Assembly: GCA_902592375.1 (NCBI GenBank)
Contig: CACJEG010000006.1
Coordinates: forward strand, 1 to 51,505
From: an uncultured Pelagibacteraceae bacterium
Lineage (GTDB): Bacteria; Pseudomonadota; Alphaproteobacteria; Pelagibacterales; Pelagibacteraceae
DNA: 51,505 bases
Direction: 5' to 3'
The notes beneath the pieces are model-generated. The model saw nothing but the letters and a program-made list of their open reading frames with translations, was not told the DNA's origin and made no database searches. A program made the position numbers and the translations under genes. Shown here piece by piece: positions 34,979 to 44,522 of the stretch (within the stretch, counting starts at the first letter, position 1; each line of letters starts with the position of its first letter).

Positions 34979-36157
34979 TTATTTGTTTTGCATTGAAAAT
35001 TGTATCAGATCAATATTTTTTGACTTAAATCCAGCTTCACAATAAGAAAGGTAAAACTCCCACATTCTTTTAAATGTTAAATCAAAACCTTGATTTTTTA
35101 TTATATCCCATTTTTTTAAAAACTCATTTCTCCATATAGCCAATGTATTTGCATAATGATCAGCATAAGAAATGTATGAATTTATATTTAAGCCATTATC
35201 AGAAACATAACGATTAATACTATTTTTATTTGGTAAAAAACCACCGGGAAAAATATATTTTTGAATAAAATCTTGTTTGTTTTTGTATCTATCAAATAAC
35301 CTATCGTCGATAGTAATTGCTTGAATAGCTGCTTTACCGCCATCAGATAAGTTGGTTTTAATAGTTTTAAAATAACCCTCTAAATAATTTTGACCAACAG
35401 CCTCTATCATCTCTATAGATGCAATTGAATTGTATTTGCCTTTGAGATCTCTGTAATCCTTTATTTCAATATTTACTTTTTCATTTAAACCACACTTAAA
35501 AATTCTTTCTTTTGCATATTCAAATTGTTTTTTTGATATTGTAATACAGTCAAGTTTAACATCATATTTTTTACCTAAGTACTCAGCAAAACCTCCCCAA
35601 CCACATCCTATTTCTAAAACTTTGTCACCATTATTTGGTTTAATTAGATCAATTAATTTTTGATATTTATTATTTTGAGCGTCAGAAAGATTTTTAGATT
35701 TATCATCAAAAATAGCACTAGAGTAAGTAAGTGTGTCATCTAACCAAAGAGAAAAAAAATCATTCCCAAGATCATAATGTTTAGCAATATTTTCTTTACT
35801 TCTGCTTTTTGTATTTTTGATTATTTTATTTTTTACAAAATTGATTATTGGAAAATCAAGAAGGCCTGAGAATTTATATATAACTTCTATATTTCTTGCA
35901 GTTAATTCAATTAAGTTTGATAAGTTATCAGTTTCAAATTCACCTCTCATGTAGCTTTCGGCAAATCCAATACTGCCACCTCTAATTAAATTATAATTAA
36001 AATCTGGTTTTTTGATTGAAATATTTGCATGCAATTTTTCATTTGGATTTCCAAACTTTAAAACTTTTCCATCATGTGTAGTGAGCTCTAGATAACCATA
36101 ATTTATTTTATTAAGAAATTTAAAAACTAATTTATCTGCAGCGTTATTTAAAAACAT
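34979..36157 (-). CDS. Cyclopropane-fatty-acid synthase family methyltransferase
   Basis: CFA-type enzymes transfer a methylene or methyl group from SAM to unsaturated phospholipid acyl chains. The 392-residue protein has an N-terminal lipid-binding domain, the entry motif NIAKHYDLGNDFFSLWLD, and the SAM motif KVLEIGCGWGGFAEYLG. The C-terminal active site region includes SIASIEMIEAVG and KYIFPGGFLP. Whether it makes cyclopropane, methyl or furan-type products cannot be told. It overlaps DUF1365 by 1 bp and lies in a set with an FAD oxidoreductase. Confidence 0.9.
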   Translation of the reverse strand: MFLNNAADKLVFKFLNKINYGYLELTTHDGKVLKFGNPNEKLHANISIKKPDFNYNLIRGGSIGFAESYMRGEFETDNLSNLIELTARNIEVIYKFSGLLDFPIINFVKNKIIKNTKSRSKENIAKHYDLGNDFFSLWLDDTLTYSSAIFDDKSKNLSDAQNNKYQKLIDLIKPNNGDKVLEIGCGWGGFAEYLGKKYDVKLDCITISKKQFEYAKERIFKCGLNEKVNIEIKDYRDLKGKYNSIASIEMIEAVGQNYLEGYFKTIKTNLSDGGKAAIQAITIDDRLFDRYKNKQDFIQKYIFPGGFLPNKNSINRYVSDNGLNINSYISYADHYANTLAIWRNEFLKKWDIIKNQGFDLTFKRMWEFYLSYCEAGFKSKNIDLIQFSMQNK

Positions 36158-36921
36158 TAGTTTTCTACTGTTATATTATTTTTAATTTTAAATTTTTTCT
36201 TAATAAATTTAATTCCTTTAATCCACAATTTAAACGCTTCAAAATGTATCGCAGAGATAATTTTAAACGTCATTAAAGGGTGTTTAAGATAAGAATTCAT
36301 TAAGTTTTTAGTTGTCAAATCAGATCTTTCACCATCTTGAGATGCAAAAAGAATTTTTCCTTCTTGATCATATTGATCAATTACAACTGACAACTTCTGC
36401 TCTGGATTTAATATCCTAAAAAAATAATTACAATCCATTTCAATAAATGGTGAAACATGAAATTTCTTTGAGCAATTATTTTGAATTAATTTATTTTGTC
36501 CCTCTACTTTAAAAACATATGTGTGTTGCTCACCAAATGTATTCTTAACTTCATATAAAATAGAAATTAAATTATCATTTCTATCATATACAAAAAAAAT
36601 ACTTAGTGGATTAAAAACATAACCAAATATTCTTGGATAGCATAAAAGTTTAACTTTAATGTTCTCTGTATTGATTTCGTTATTAATTAGATTTTTTTTT
36701 ACCCATTCAAAAAGAGATGACCCGTCACGATCACCATGATCTTTCTCATAAAAACTAATAAGATTAAATTTATTTAATGAAAAAAATTTTAATTTATCAT
36801 TAAGCTCATTTAGCTCTGAAAGATCTATAAATAATGAAAATACTTTATACTTAAAAAAATGTTCTTTTGGTTTAAATCTCTTATGGATTACATTTCCATT
36901 ATATATACAAGAACTAATCAT
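36157..36921 (-). CDS. DUF1365 family protein
   Basis: This 254-residue protein of the DUF1365 family has unknown biochemical function but almost always sits with an FAD amine-oxidase-like protein and a CFA synthase. Recognisable are SCIYNGNVIHKRFKPKEHFF at the start, the middle YPRIFGYVFNPLSIFFVYD, EVKNTFGEQHTY and KKFHVSPFIEMDCNYFF. It overlaps both neighbours (8 bp upstream, 1 bp downstream), so the three proteins are probably made together. Confidence 0.88.
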   Translation of the reverse strand: MISSCIYNGNVIHKRFKPKEHFFKYKVFSLFIDLSELNELNDKLKFFSLNKFNLISFYEKDHGDRDGSSLFEWVKKNLINNEINTENIKVKLLCYPRIFGYVFNPLSIFFVYDRNDNLISILYEVKNTFGEQHTYVFKVEGQNKLIQNNCSKKFHVSPFIEMDCNYFFRILNPEQKLSVVIDQYDQEGKILFASQDGERSDLTTKNLMNSYLKHPLMTFKIISAIHFEAFKLWIKGIKFIKKKFKIKNNITVEN

Positions 36922-38152
36922 TAAGGTTTTTCAGCATTTCAATAGATGATTTTATTCCATCTTCATGAAATCCGTAACCAAAATAACTGCCACAAAAAAG
37001 TAAATCTTTTTGATTTTGTATTTTAATAAGCTCTGATTGAGCATCTAACGCTTTTTGATCGTAATATGGATGTGTAAATTTTACTTTTCTCAATATTTTT
37101 TTCTCATCAATATCGAAGTAAGGATTTAGTGTTAAGAAAATATTTTCATCACACTTTAAATTTTGTAATAAATTTAACCAGTAGGTTATTGAATTTTTCT
37201 CTAAATTCTTGTCATCTATTGATGAATTCCATGATGACCAAGCTTTTTTATTTTTTGGCATGGCCCGCTGATCTGTATGTATGTAAGCTATATTTTCTTT
37301 GTAACTAAAATTCGAAAGAATATTTCTCTCATTCTCAGTTGGATTTTCAATTAACTTTAAGGCTTCATCAGCATGTGTTGCCAAAACTACTTTATCATAA
37401 TCAAAAAATTCGCTTTCTCCACCATAGTATAGGTCTAATCCAGATGATTTTCTTTTAACTCTTGTAACTTTGTAATTTTTGTAGTGTTCACCACTTATTT
37501 GGGAAAGTATTTTACTAACATAAGTTCTGCTTCTATTGGTTACCGTGTACCACTGCGGTCTATTTTTTAATTTAAACAAACCATGATTTTGGAAAAATCT
37601 AAGAAAGAAACTAATTGGCATCTTACTCGCTTCATAAGGAGGCATAGACCAAATTGCAGATACCATTGGTATTATATGATAATCGATAAAAGTTTTAGAT
37701 AATTTATTAATTTTTAAATATTCACCTAAAGTAATTTTATCATTGGATATGTTTACTTGATCACTTTTTTTATAAAATTTAATGATATCAAAAAACATTT
37801 TTAAGAACTCTATGTTAAACAAATTTGATTTATTAGAGAAAATTCCACTCAATCCTTTTCCACAATATTCAAAGTTTGTATTATCTACTGAAACTGAAAA
37901 AGACATATTGCTTTTTTCAATTTGAATATCATTTTCCTTGAAAAAATTAATTAAATTTGGATAAGTTTGAAAATTAAAAACAATGAAACCAATATCTACT
38001 GAAACTTTTTTTTCATCAATAATCAAATCTATTGTATGAGAGTGTCCACCAAAATGATCTTCTCGCTCAAAAAGATCTACATGATGTTTTTTAGATAAAT
38101 AATAAGCAGCACTTAATCCGGAAATACCTGAACCAACAACAGCAATTTTCAT
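36914..38152 (-). CDS. FAD-dependent amine-oxidase-like oxidoreductase of the lipid cluster
   Basis: This 412-residue flavoprotein starts KIAVVGSGISGLSAAYYLS, with the second-strand acidic motif LFEREDHFGGHSHTI, and has the C-terminal FAD-binding end LLFCGSYFGYGFHEDGIKSS. Its usual neighbours DUF1365 and CFA synthase follow at once. It may desaturate or oxidise lipid acyl chains; in Rhodobacter, related clusters have been tied to methylated or furan fatty acids as I recall, but this is an inference. It starts only 6 bp after the gcvP stop, so it may be read from the gcv transcript. Confidence 0.87.
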   Translation of the reverse strand: MKIAVVGSGISGLSAAYYLSKKHHVDLFEREDHFGGHSHTIDLIIDEKKVSVDIGFIVFNFQTYPNLINFFKENDIQIEKSNMSFSVSVDNTNFEYCGKGLSGIFSNKSNLFNIEFLKMFFDIIKFYKKSDQVNISNDKITLGEYLKINKLSKTFIDYHIIPMVSAIWSMPPYEASKMPISFFLRFFQNHGLFKLKNRPQWYTVTNRSRTYVSKILSQISGEHYKNYKVTRVKRKSSGLDLYYGGESEFFDYDKVVLATHADEALKLIENPTENERNILSNFSYKENIAYIHTDQRAMPKNKKAWSSWNSSIDDKNLEKNSITYWLNLLQNLKCDENIFLTLNPYFDIDEKKILRKVKFTHPYYDQKALDAQSELIKIQNQKDLLFCGSYFGYGFHEDGIKSSIEMLKNLND

Positions 38153-38158
38153 TAATTA

Positions 38159-41029
38159 TTATGCTGCATCTTCTTTAAACTCATCCATACTTGGACAAGT
38201 ACAAAAAATATTTTTATCTCCATATACGTTATCAACTCTTGCAACCGGAGGCCAAAATTTATTTGCTTTTAAGAATTTTGCAGGATACGCAGCTTGCTCT
38301 CTTGAATATTTATGATTCCATTCATCTGAAGCTAATTCAATATCTGTATGAGGTGCATTTTTAATTGGATTATCAACTTTATCAAATTTTCCTGATTTGA
38401 TCATATCTATTTCTGATTTAATGCTAATCAAAGTATCACAAAATCTATCTAGCTCAGACAAGCTTTCACTTTCAGTTGGTTCAATCATCATTGTGCCTGC
38501 TACTGGCCATGACATTGTTGGTGCATGAAAACCATAATCGATTAATCTTTTAGCTATATCTTCTTCAGTAATCCCTGTTTCAGTTTTAATAGATCGAATA
38601 TCAATAATACATTCATGAGCTACATTACCGTTTGAACCTTTATAAAGAATTGGGTAATGATCTTTAAGTCTATGAGCTATATAATTTGCATTTAGTATTG
38701 CAATTTCAGTAGCTAATTTTAAACCTTCAGAACCCATCATTTTAATATACATCCAGGAAATTGATAAAATACTTGAACTTCCCCAAGGTGCTGCTGAAAC
38801 TGCTCCTATTCCTGTGGCAGGTCCACAGTCCTTAACAACCGGATGATTGGGCAAATAAACTTGTAAATGTCTTTTACACGCAATTGGTCCCATTCCTGGT
38901 CCTCCACCACCATGTGGAATACAGAATGTTTTGTGTAAGTTTATGTGACAAACATCTGGACCAAAATTTCCAGGTCTTGCTATACCAACAAGCGCATTTA
39001 AATTTGCACCATCCATATAAACTTGACCACCGTGTTTATGAATTAACTCACATATATCTGTAATTTTTTCCTCAAATACTCCGTGAGTAGACGGATAAGT
39101 GACCATTAATGCTCCAAGATTTTCAGAATGCATTTCTGCTTTTTTCTTTAAATCTTCAAAATCAACATTTCCTTCTTTATCACAATCAACAACAACAACT
39201 TTCATTCCAACCATTTGTGCACTAGCAGGATTGGTTCCATGTGCTGAACTTGGTATTAAACATATATTTCTATTTTCCTCACCTCTATCTAAATGATATT
39301 TTCTAATAACCATTAATCCTGCATACTCCCCTTGAGCGCCTGCATTTGGTTGAAGTGAAACACCAGAAAAACCAGTAATTGATCTAAGCCAATTTTTAAG
39401 ATCAGTGAATAAATCTCTATATCCTTCCATCTGCTCAATTGGCACAAATGGATGAGGCTCAGCTAATTCTCTCCACGAAATAGGTATCATTTCTGCAGTA
39501 GCATTTAATTTCATTGTACATGAACCAAGTGCAATCATAGTTCTGTTAAGAGCTATATCTTTATCCTCTAACTTTTTTAAATATCTAAGCATCTCAGTTT
39601 CTGAATGATATGAATTAAAAACAGGGTGCTCTAAATATTTTGAAGTTCTTAATAAATTTTTTGGAAGATTGGGTAAACTTACTGTTGGATCTTCTTTTTT
39701 AATCGATTCAGCTGCGTTAAAAATTTTTAGTAATTGATTTACTCTATAAACATTTTTCTTCTCATCGAAAGAAACTGCTAACATTTCAGAATTTACTCTT
39801 CTAATGTTTACCTTTTGATCTAAAGCATTTTTAAAGATTTGATCAGTTTTATCTTTTGTTACAATTGTAACTGTATCAAAGAAATGATCTGAATAAATTT
39901 CATATCCTGATTGTTTTAATTTATCTGAAAAGTTTTTAGCTAATTGAGAAACTCTCTCTGCAATAATTCGGATACCCTCAGGACCATGATAAATAGCATA
40001 AGCTGCTGACACAATTGCTAATAAAGCTTGGGCAGTACAAATATTACTTGTAGCTTTATCTCTTCTTATATGTTGTTCCCTAGTTTGTAATGATAATCTG
40101 TATGCTTTGTTTCCATGTCTATCAACAGAGACCCCTACAATTCTTCCTGGCATGGATCTTTTGTATTCGTCTTTTGTTGCAAAGAAGGCTGCATGAGGTC
40201 CACCATAACCCATTGGAATTCCAAATCTTTGAGAACTTCCTACAGCAATATCTGCTCCTAGTTCTCTTGGCGTTTTTAATTTAGCAAGTGCCAATAAATC
40301 ACAAGCTAATATTGCTTTACCATTTTTTTTATGAATTTTACTTATTGCTTCACTAGGATCTTTTATATCCCCTAACGTTCCCGGATATTGCAATATACCA
40401 CAAACTAAATCTTCCTTTAATTGATCTAATACTTCATCTTCATTACCAATTAGTACTTTTAATCCCATTGGTTCTGCTCTTGTTTGGATTACATCAATTG
40501 TTTGTGGGTGACAATTTTCTGAGACAAAAACTAAATTACTATCTTTTTTGTTTAATCTATGACTTAATCCCATTGCTTCTGCAGCTGCTGTTCCTTCATC
40601 TAATAAAGATGCATTTGCGATATCCATTCCAGTAAAATCAACTATCATTTGTTGGAAATTAAGCAGCATTTCTAATCTTCCTTGAGCTACCTCGGGTTGA
40701 TAAGGTGTATAAGAAGTATACCAACCTGGATTTTCTAAAATATTTCTTAGAATAACATATGGCGTATAGGTACCATAATAACCCATCCCTATAAAGTTAG
40801 AGTAAATTTGATTTTTTTTCGAAATCACTTTTAATTTTCTTAATGCTTCATATTCTGAATTAGACTCGCCAATATTTAATTCATCTTTTAATTGGATCTT
40901 TTCTGGAACTGTACTTTTAATTAAATCATCTAATGATTTATAATTAAGTTCTTTGAGCATTTTATTTTGATCTTCATCTGAAGGTCCAATGTGTCTTTTT
41001 AAAAAATCTTTTTGTGAATTATGTAACAT
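38159..41029 (-). CDS. gcvP: Glycine dehydrogenase (decarboxylating), P-protein
   Basis: The P-protein decarboxylates glycine and loads the aminomethyl group on the H-protein lipoyl arm. The 956-residue single-chain form has the N-terminal FLKRHIGPSDEDQNKML, the half-repeat YTPYQPEVAQGRLEMLLNFQ (first 20 residues of the segment) and the PLP lysine Lys700 in NLHKTFCIPHGGGGPG. The glycine-rich PGMGPI follows. It is third in gcvT-gcvH-gcvP with 1 bp overlaps, under the glycine riboswitch. SAR11 cells depend on outside glycine, and this complex turns glycine into one-carbon units. Confidence 0.96.
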   Translation of the reverse strand: MLHNSQKDFLKRHIGPSDEDQNKMLKELNYKSLDDLIKSTVPEKIQLKDELNIGESNSEYEALRKLKVISKKNQIYSNFIGMGYYGTYTPYVILRNILENPGWYTSYTPYQPEVAQGRLEMLLNFQQMIVDFTGMDIANASLLDEGTAAAEAMGLSHRLNKKDSNLVFVSENCHPQTIDVIQTRAEPMGLKVLIGNEDEVLDQLKEDLVCGILQYPGTLGDIKDPSEAISKIHKKNGKAILACDLLALAKLKTPRELGADIAVGSSQRFGIPMGYGGPHAAFFATKDEYKRSMPGRIVGVSVDRHGNKAYRLSLQTREQHIRRDKATSNICTAQALLAIVSAAYAIYHGPEGIRIIAERVSQLAKNFSDKLKQSGYEIYSDHFFDTVTIVTKDKTDQIFKNALDQKVNIRRVNSEMLAVSFDEKKNVYRVNQLLKIFNAAESIKKEDPTVSLPNLPKNLLRTSKYLEHPVFNSYHSETEMLRYLKKLEDKDIALNRTMIALGSCTMKLNATAEMIPISWRELAEPHPFVPIEQMEGYRDLFTDLKNWLRSITGFSGVSLQPNAGAQGEYAGLMVIRKYHLDRGEENRNICLIPSSAHGTNPASAQMVGMKVVVVDCDKEGNVDFEDLKKKAEMHSENLGALMVTYPSTHGVFEEKITDICELIHKHGGQVYMDGANLNALVGIARPGNFGPDVCHINLHKTFCIPHGGGGPGMGPIACKRHLQVYLPNHPVVKDCGPATGIGAVSAAPWGSSSILSISWMYIKMMGSEGLKLATEIAILNANYIAHRLKDHYPILYKGSNGNVAHECIIDIRSIKTETGITEEDIAKRLIDYGFHAPTMSWPVAGTMMIEPTESESLSELDRFCDTLISIKSEIDMIKSGKFDKVDNPIKNAPHTDIELASDEWNHKYSREQAAYPAKFLKANKFWPPVARVDNVYGDKNIFCTCPSMDEFKEDAA

Positions 41030-41409
41030 TAGCTAGCACTCTCCTTTGCAAATTTATCGTATTCTTCTTTGTTCATAAGACTTTCCATTTCAGATTGATC
41101 CTTCATTTTAAGTTTAAAAAACCATGCTGAACCCTCTGGATCTTCATTAATTTTAGAAGGATCATCTACAATAGCTTGATTGGTATCTACTACTTCACCA
41201 CTAACTGGAGTATAAACATCACTAGCAGCTTTCGTAGACTCTACTACTCCTGCTGTACCATCTTTTTCAACATTAGATCCTTTTTCAGGAAGTTCTGCAA
41301 AAACGATGTCTCCAAGCATTTCTGTTGCATGTTTTGTAATTCCTATTGTGGCCACATCTCCCTCTAAAGTTATCCACTCATGTTCTTTTGAAAATTTTAC
41401 TTCACTCAT
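41029..41409 (-). CDS. gcvH: Glycine cleavage system H-protein
   Basis: GcvH is the lipoylated carrier that shuttles the aminomethyl group between P, T and L proteins. The 126-residue acidic protein has the typical [20 protein letters not shown] start and the lipoyl lysine Lys60 in [26 protein letters not shown] lies near the end. It shares one base with each neighbour (TAATG junctions), so the three gcv genes are translationally coupled. Confidence 0.97.
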   Translation of the reverse strand: MSEVKFSKEHEWITLEGDVATIGITKHATEMLGDIVFAELPEKGSNVEKDGTAGVVESTKAASDVYTPVSGEVVDTNQAIVDDPSKINEDPEGSAWFFKLKMKDQSEMESLMNKEEYDKFAKESAS

Positions 41410-42512
41410 TAATTTACTCCTTTCACATAATTTTTTTTATAAAATGGTAATGCACAAACATTTGCTGGATGTTTTTTCCCTCTTACCTCAAGCAAAATTT
41501 TAGTATCAACTTTTGAAAACTCTTTATTAACATAACCCATCGCTATAGGACCATTTACACTTGGTCCAAATGTGCCACTAGTTATCTCACCGATTTGTGT
41601 ATCTGTATCATCAAATATTTTAGTTTTTTCTCTAGCAATCAATCTACCTTCGGGTTTAATCCCTACTCTTATTTGATTTGCTCCATCTTGCATTTGGTTC
41701 ATAATTTTTTTCGATCCAATAAAACCTCCATTTGATAATCTAGATTTTGAGATTGCCCATCTAAGGTTTGCCTCAACTGGTGTTTTATTAATATCTAATT
41801 CGTGACCATATAAACATAATCCAGCTTCTAATCTCAAGGTATCTCTTGCCCCAAGTCCTATAAGTTGTGCTCCCTTTTCTATTAAATTTTCAACAAATTT
41901 TTCAGCTTTATCGTTAGAAATTGAAATTTCAAATCCATCTTCCCCTGTATAACCTGATCTTGTGACAAATAATTTTTGATTATCAGAATCGAACCAATTT
42001 CCTGTCATAAAATTTAGTTGATCAACCCCATTTATAATTGAGTTTAAAATTTCAACAGACTTAGGTCCTTGAATTGCTATCAAAGATCTATTGTTGTCTA
42101 AATTCATTTTAAATTTTGAACCTAGTAAATTAGATAAAATTTCAAAATCTTTATCTTTGCATGCAGCATTTAAGATAATTAAATACCCTTCCTCTATTTT
42201 AGTAATGATTAAATCATCATAAATTCCAGCATCTTCATTCATTAAAAAGCTATACTTAGAGCAGTTTAGTTTTAGATTTTTCAAATCTAATGGAAAAATT
42301 TTTTCTAATTCTTCAGTTAAGCTTTCATCACCATATATGAATAGCTGTCCCATATGAGATACATCGAATATTCCAGAATGCGATCTTGTAAATTTATGCT
42401 CTTCAATAATACCTTTGCTATACTGAATAGGCATTTCATAGCCAGCAAATTCAACAAACTTAGCGTTATTACTTTGATGAAGTTTATTTAGTGATGTTTT
42501 TTTTATTTCCAT
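41409..42512 (-). CDS. gcvT: Aminomethyltransferase, T-protein
   Basis: GcvT moves the methylene group from the lipoyl-bound intermediate to tetrahydrofolate and releases ammonia. The 367-residue protein begins [20 protein letters not shown] and has the middle [22 protein letters not shown] and [18 protein letters not shown], all hallmark segments. The ATG at 42512 has a GAAGAG ribosome-binding site 5-6 bases upstream. The riboswitch ends about 15 bases before the ATG. Confidence 0.96.
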   Translation of the reverse strand: MEIKKTSLNKLHQSNNAKFVEFAGYEMPIQYSKGIIEEHKFTRSHSGIFDVSHMGQLFIYGDESLTEELEKIFPLDLKNLKLNCSKYSFLMNEDAGIYDDLIITKIEEGYLIILNAACKDKDFEILSNLLGSKFKMNLDNNRSLIAIQGPKSVEILNSIINGVDQLNFMTGNWFDSDNQKLFVTRSGYTGEDGFEISISNDKAEKFVENLIEKGAQLIGLGARDTLRLEAGLCLYGHELDINKTPVEANLRWAISKSRLSNGGFIGSKKIMNQMQDGANQIRVGIKPEGRLIAREKTKIFDDTDTQIGEITSGTFGPSVNGPIAMGYVNKEFSKVDTKILLEVRGKKHPANVCALPFYKKNYVKGVN

Positions 42513-42526
42513 ATTAACTCTTCATT

Positions 42527-42664
42527 GCCCCCTCTGTCTTGGTGCCTGAGAGATTTGCTCCTTCGGCGAGAATAATTCTCTTTCCAGAGTTAATACGTAC
42601 GGTCCTTTTGCCTGAGAGTTTCCGGGGTGGTTGCTCCTTCGGCGCTACAAAAGTAGTCTCTCCC
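42527..42664 (-). promoter_or_regulatory. Tandem glycine riboswitch in the gcvT leader
   Basis: Read on the minus strand, two aptamers lie back to back. Aptamer 1 holds GGGAGAGACT, then GCGCCGAAGGAGCAACCACC and AACTCTCAGGCAAAAGGACC. Aptamer 2 holds CTCTGGAAAGAGAA, then CTCGCCGAAGGAGCAAATC and TCTCAGGCACCAAGACAGAG. The GCCGAAGGAGCAA and CTCAGGCA blocks are the conserved glycine riboswitch core, each present twice (at about 42632-42645 and 42556-42569 for the first block). It ends about 15 bases from the gcvT start, so it may act on translation or termination. Glycine switches of gcv operons usually turn genes on with glycine. Confidence 0.95.
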
Positions 42665-42673
42665 GTATATAAA

Positions 42674-42703
42674 TTTATAACACATTTAAAATGTTTATGT
42701 GAA
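42674..42703 (-). promoter_or_regulatory. Predicted promoter of the riboswitch-gcvTHP transcript
   Basis: On the minus strand a -35 TTCACA (42698-42703) and -10 TATAAA (42674-42679) are 18 bp apart, each one mismatch from consensus. Transcription would start near 42667, at the first base pairs of aptamer 1. The spacer holds the near-perfect inverted repeat ACATTTTAAATGT (42682-42694), which might be an operator or chance in AT-rich DNA. Confidence 0.55.
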
Positions 42704-42705
42704 AT

Positions 42706-43578
42706 TTATTTAGCTAGCTTTTTAATAAGTAATGGAGACAAAAACTGTATAACTACTGCTGTTATAACTACGGCTCCCCCAAAAAGTACAGTAAGTGGTG
42801 GGTTTTCGTTTGCAAACATCCATGCCCACATGGGTCCTAGAACAGCTTCTGTTAACATAATGATTCCAACAAATGCTGAAGGAGTTGATCTTGCTCCAAT
42901 TGTTATAAGTATAAATCCAAGTCCAACTTGAAAAAATCCTGCAATAAAACCTAAAAAAATATCATTTGTTGAAACCAAAATACTCGGTGACATAAACAAA
43001 CCTATTAGTGTTGCAAAAATTCCAGCAACTAATTGTAAAGGTATCATGTCGACTTTTGGATATTTTCTGACAATTAAAATTAAGATTGCAAATGATATCG
43101 GCATGATAAATGCAACTAGGTTTCCAGTCATTTGACCTGGTGTTAGTGAACTTCCTAACATTAAAATGATGCCAACTACTGCTGTAATAATGCAAGTTAA
43201 TGTAATTTTAGAAATTTTTTCCTTCAAAAATACATAACCAAAAATTGCTAAAAACAGAGCTTGAGTTTGAATTATAAAGTTTGCATTAGCTACTGTTGTT
43301 TCGTACATTGCAAATACATAGCTAGCAAATCCAATGGATAAAATTATTCCTCCAAATAAACCTGGAATTCCAGATTTATAAAGTGCACTGAAAATTTTTC
43401 CTTTGTAAGTAAAGATTAAAAAAATTGTAATTACTCCAATAAAGAAAAGTGATCTCCAAAATAATATTTGCCAAAGTGTAGATCCATCGAAAGACTTAAC
43501 AATTAAACCTCCAAAACTTAATGCACAAGCTCCTAAAAAAACTAAAAAAGGTCCTGGAATTTTTGATAAAAAATTCAT
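42706..43578 (-). CDS. EamA/DMT-family permease of the pxp operon
   Basis: This 290-residue protein has ten helices in the two-repeat EamA layout. Repeat 1 contains the end FGYVFLKEKISKITLTCIIT and repeat 2 the segment STPSAFVGIIMLTEAVLGPM. It overlaps pxpC by 1 bp, so it is probably the permease for the 5-oxoproline module or for a related amino acid, an inference from position. It ends 42 bp before the riboswitch aptamer. Confidence 0.85.
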   Translation of the reverse strand: MNFLSKIPGPFLVFLGACALSFGGLIVKSFDGSTLWQILFWRSLFFIGVITIFLIFTYKGKIFSALYKSGIPGLFGGIILSIGFASYVFAMYETTVANANFIIQTQALFLAIFGYVFLKEKISKITLTCIITAVVGIILMLGSSLTPGQMTGNLVAFIMPISFAILILIVRKYPKVDMIPLQLVAGIFATLIGLFMSPSILVSTNDIFLGFIAGFFQVGLGFILITIGARSTPSAFVGIIMLTEAVLGPMWAWMFANENPPLTVLFGGAVVITAVVIQFLSPLLIKKLAK

Positions 43579-44522
43579 TAAATTTGTGATAGTAAATTTT
43601 GAGTTTCCATTTCATATAACTTAAATAAAGTCTCAGCATCAGATAAATTAATCTCTTTAAATTTTATTTTTGAACCAGGAGACATCTGTGCTAATCGGTC
43701 ATAATCGACACTAGCCACAACTCCAATTTTTGGATAGCCACCAATAGTACCATGATCTGAAAGCATTATAATTGGATTTCCGTCTGCCGGTACTTGGATT
43801 ACACCTTTAATCAAACCCTCTGATTTTATGTTGGTATTCACTATATTATCAATTTTAGGTCCCTCTAGTCTCATACCCATTCTGTCTGAAAGTTTAGATA
43901 CTGTGAATTCCTTTTCATAAAATATTTTTTTACCTTCTTCAGAAAAGTAATCAAAATTAGTGCCTTTGATCACCCTTATGTTTTCTATTTTGGTATTAAT
44001 GTAATTAGTTTTTTTAATATCCTTATTTGAATTTATTTTTTTTAAATTAATTCTTTGACCTACATCTAATTTTTTTCCATCATTAGATCCAATATTTGCT
44101 TTCGTATTTATAGAACAACTATTCCATTGATATTTTAAATCGAACTCTCCACCTAATGCTAAATATCCATAAACTGATTTATTTGTAGATATGATATTTA
44201 TCTCATCTCCATTTTCAATTTGATAACTTTCGTAACATTTACCCTCAATTTCAGTATCTTTTTTTTTAATTGAAAAAATTACATCTCCAGTGACGGCACA
44301 ATTAATTTTTTCTCCGGAATATTTTATATGAGGACCTTGATATGCAAACTCTATGACTGCGGAGTCTAAATTATTATTAACAAGTTTATTAGCTATAAGA
44401 TAATTTCTATTATCCATAGCGCCACTAAACGGAATGCCAATATGATAAAGATGATCCCTACCTTTATCTTGAAAGGTGGTATTAATACCAGGTCTGATTA
44501 TATCTAGATAATTACTACTCAT
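43578..44522 (-). CDS. pxpC: 5-oxoprolinase subunit C (biotin-dependent carboxyltransferase-type fold)
   Basis: PxpC with PxpA and PxpB hydrolyses 5-oxoproline to glutamate with ATP. The 314-residue protein starts YLDIIRPGINTTFQDKGRDH, has GIPFSGAMDNRNYLIAN, and the late segment VPADGNPIIMLSDHGTIGGY then KIGVVASVDYDRLAQ, all typical of the KipA/AHS2 family. It overlaps pxpB by 8 bp. Older annotations call this family allophanate hydrolase subunit 2. Confidence 0.92.
   Translation of the reverse strand: MSSNYLDIIRPGINTTFQDKGRDHLYHIGIPFSGAMDNRNYLIANKLVNNNLDSAVIEFAYQGPHIKYSGEKINCAVTGDVIFSIKKKDTEIEGKCYESYQIENGDEINIISTNKSVYGYLALGGEFDLKYQWNSCSINTKANIGSNDGKKLDVGQRINLKKINSNKDIKKTNYINTKIENIRVIKGTNFDYFSEEGKKIFYEKEFTVSKLSDRMGMRLEGPKIDNIVNTNIKSEGLIKGVIQVPADGNPIIMLSDHGTIGGYPKIGVVASVDYDRLAQMSPGSKIKFKEINLSDAETLFKLYEMETQNLLSQI

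Noticed and set aside
42539..42931. Plus-strand 130-residue frame covering the riboswitch and the permease 3' end
   Set aside because: Its first half is a translation of the conserved riboswitch on the wrong strand and its second half is antisense to the EamA gene.
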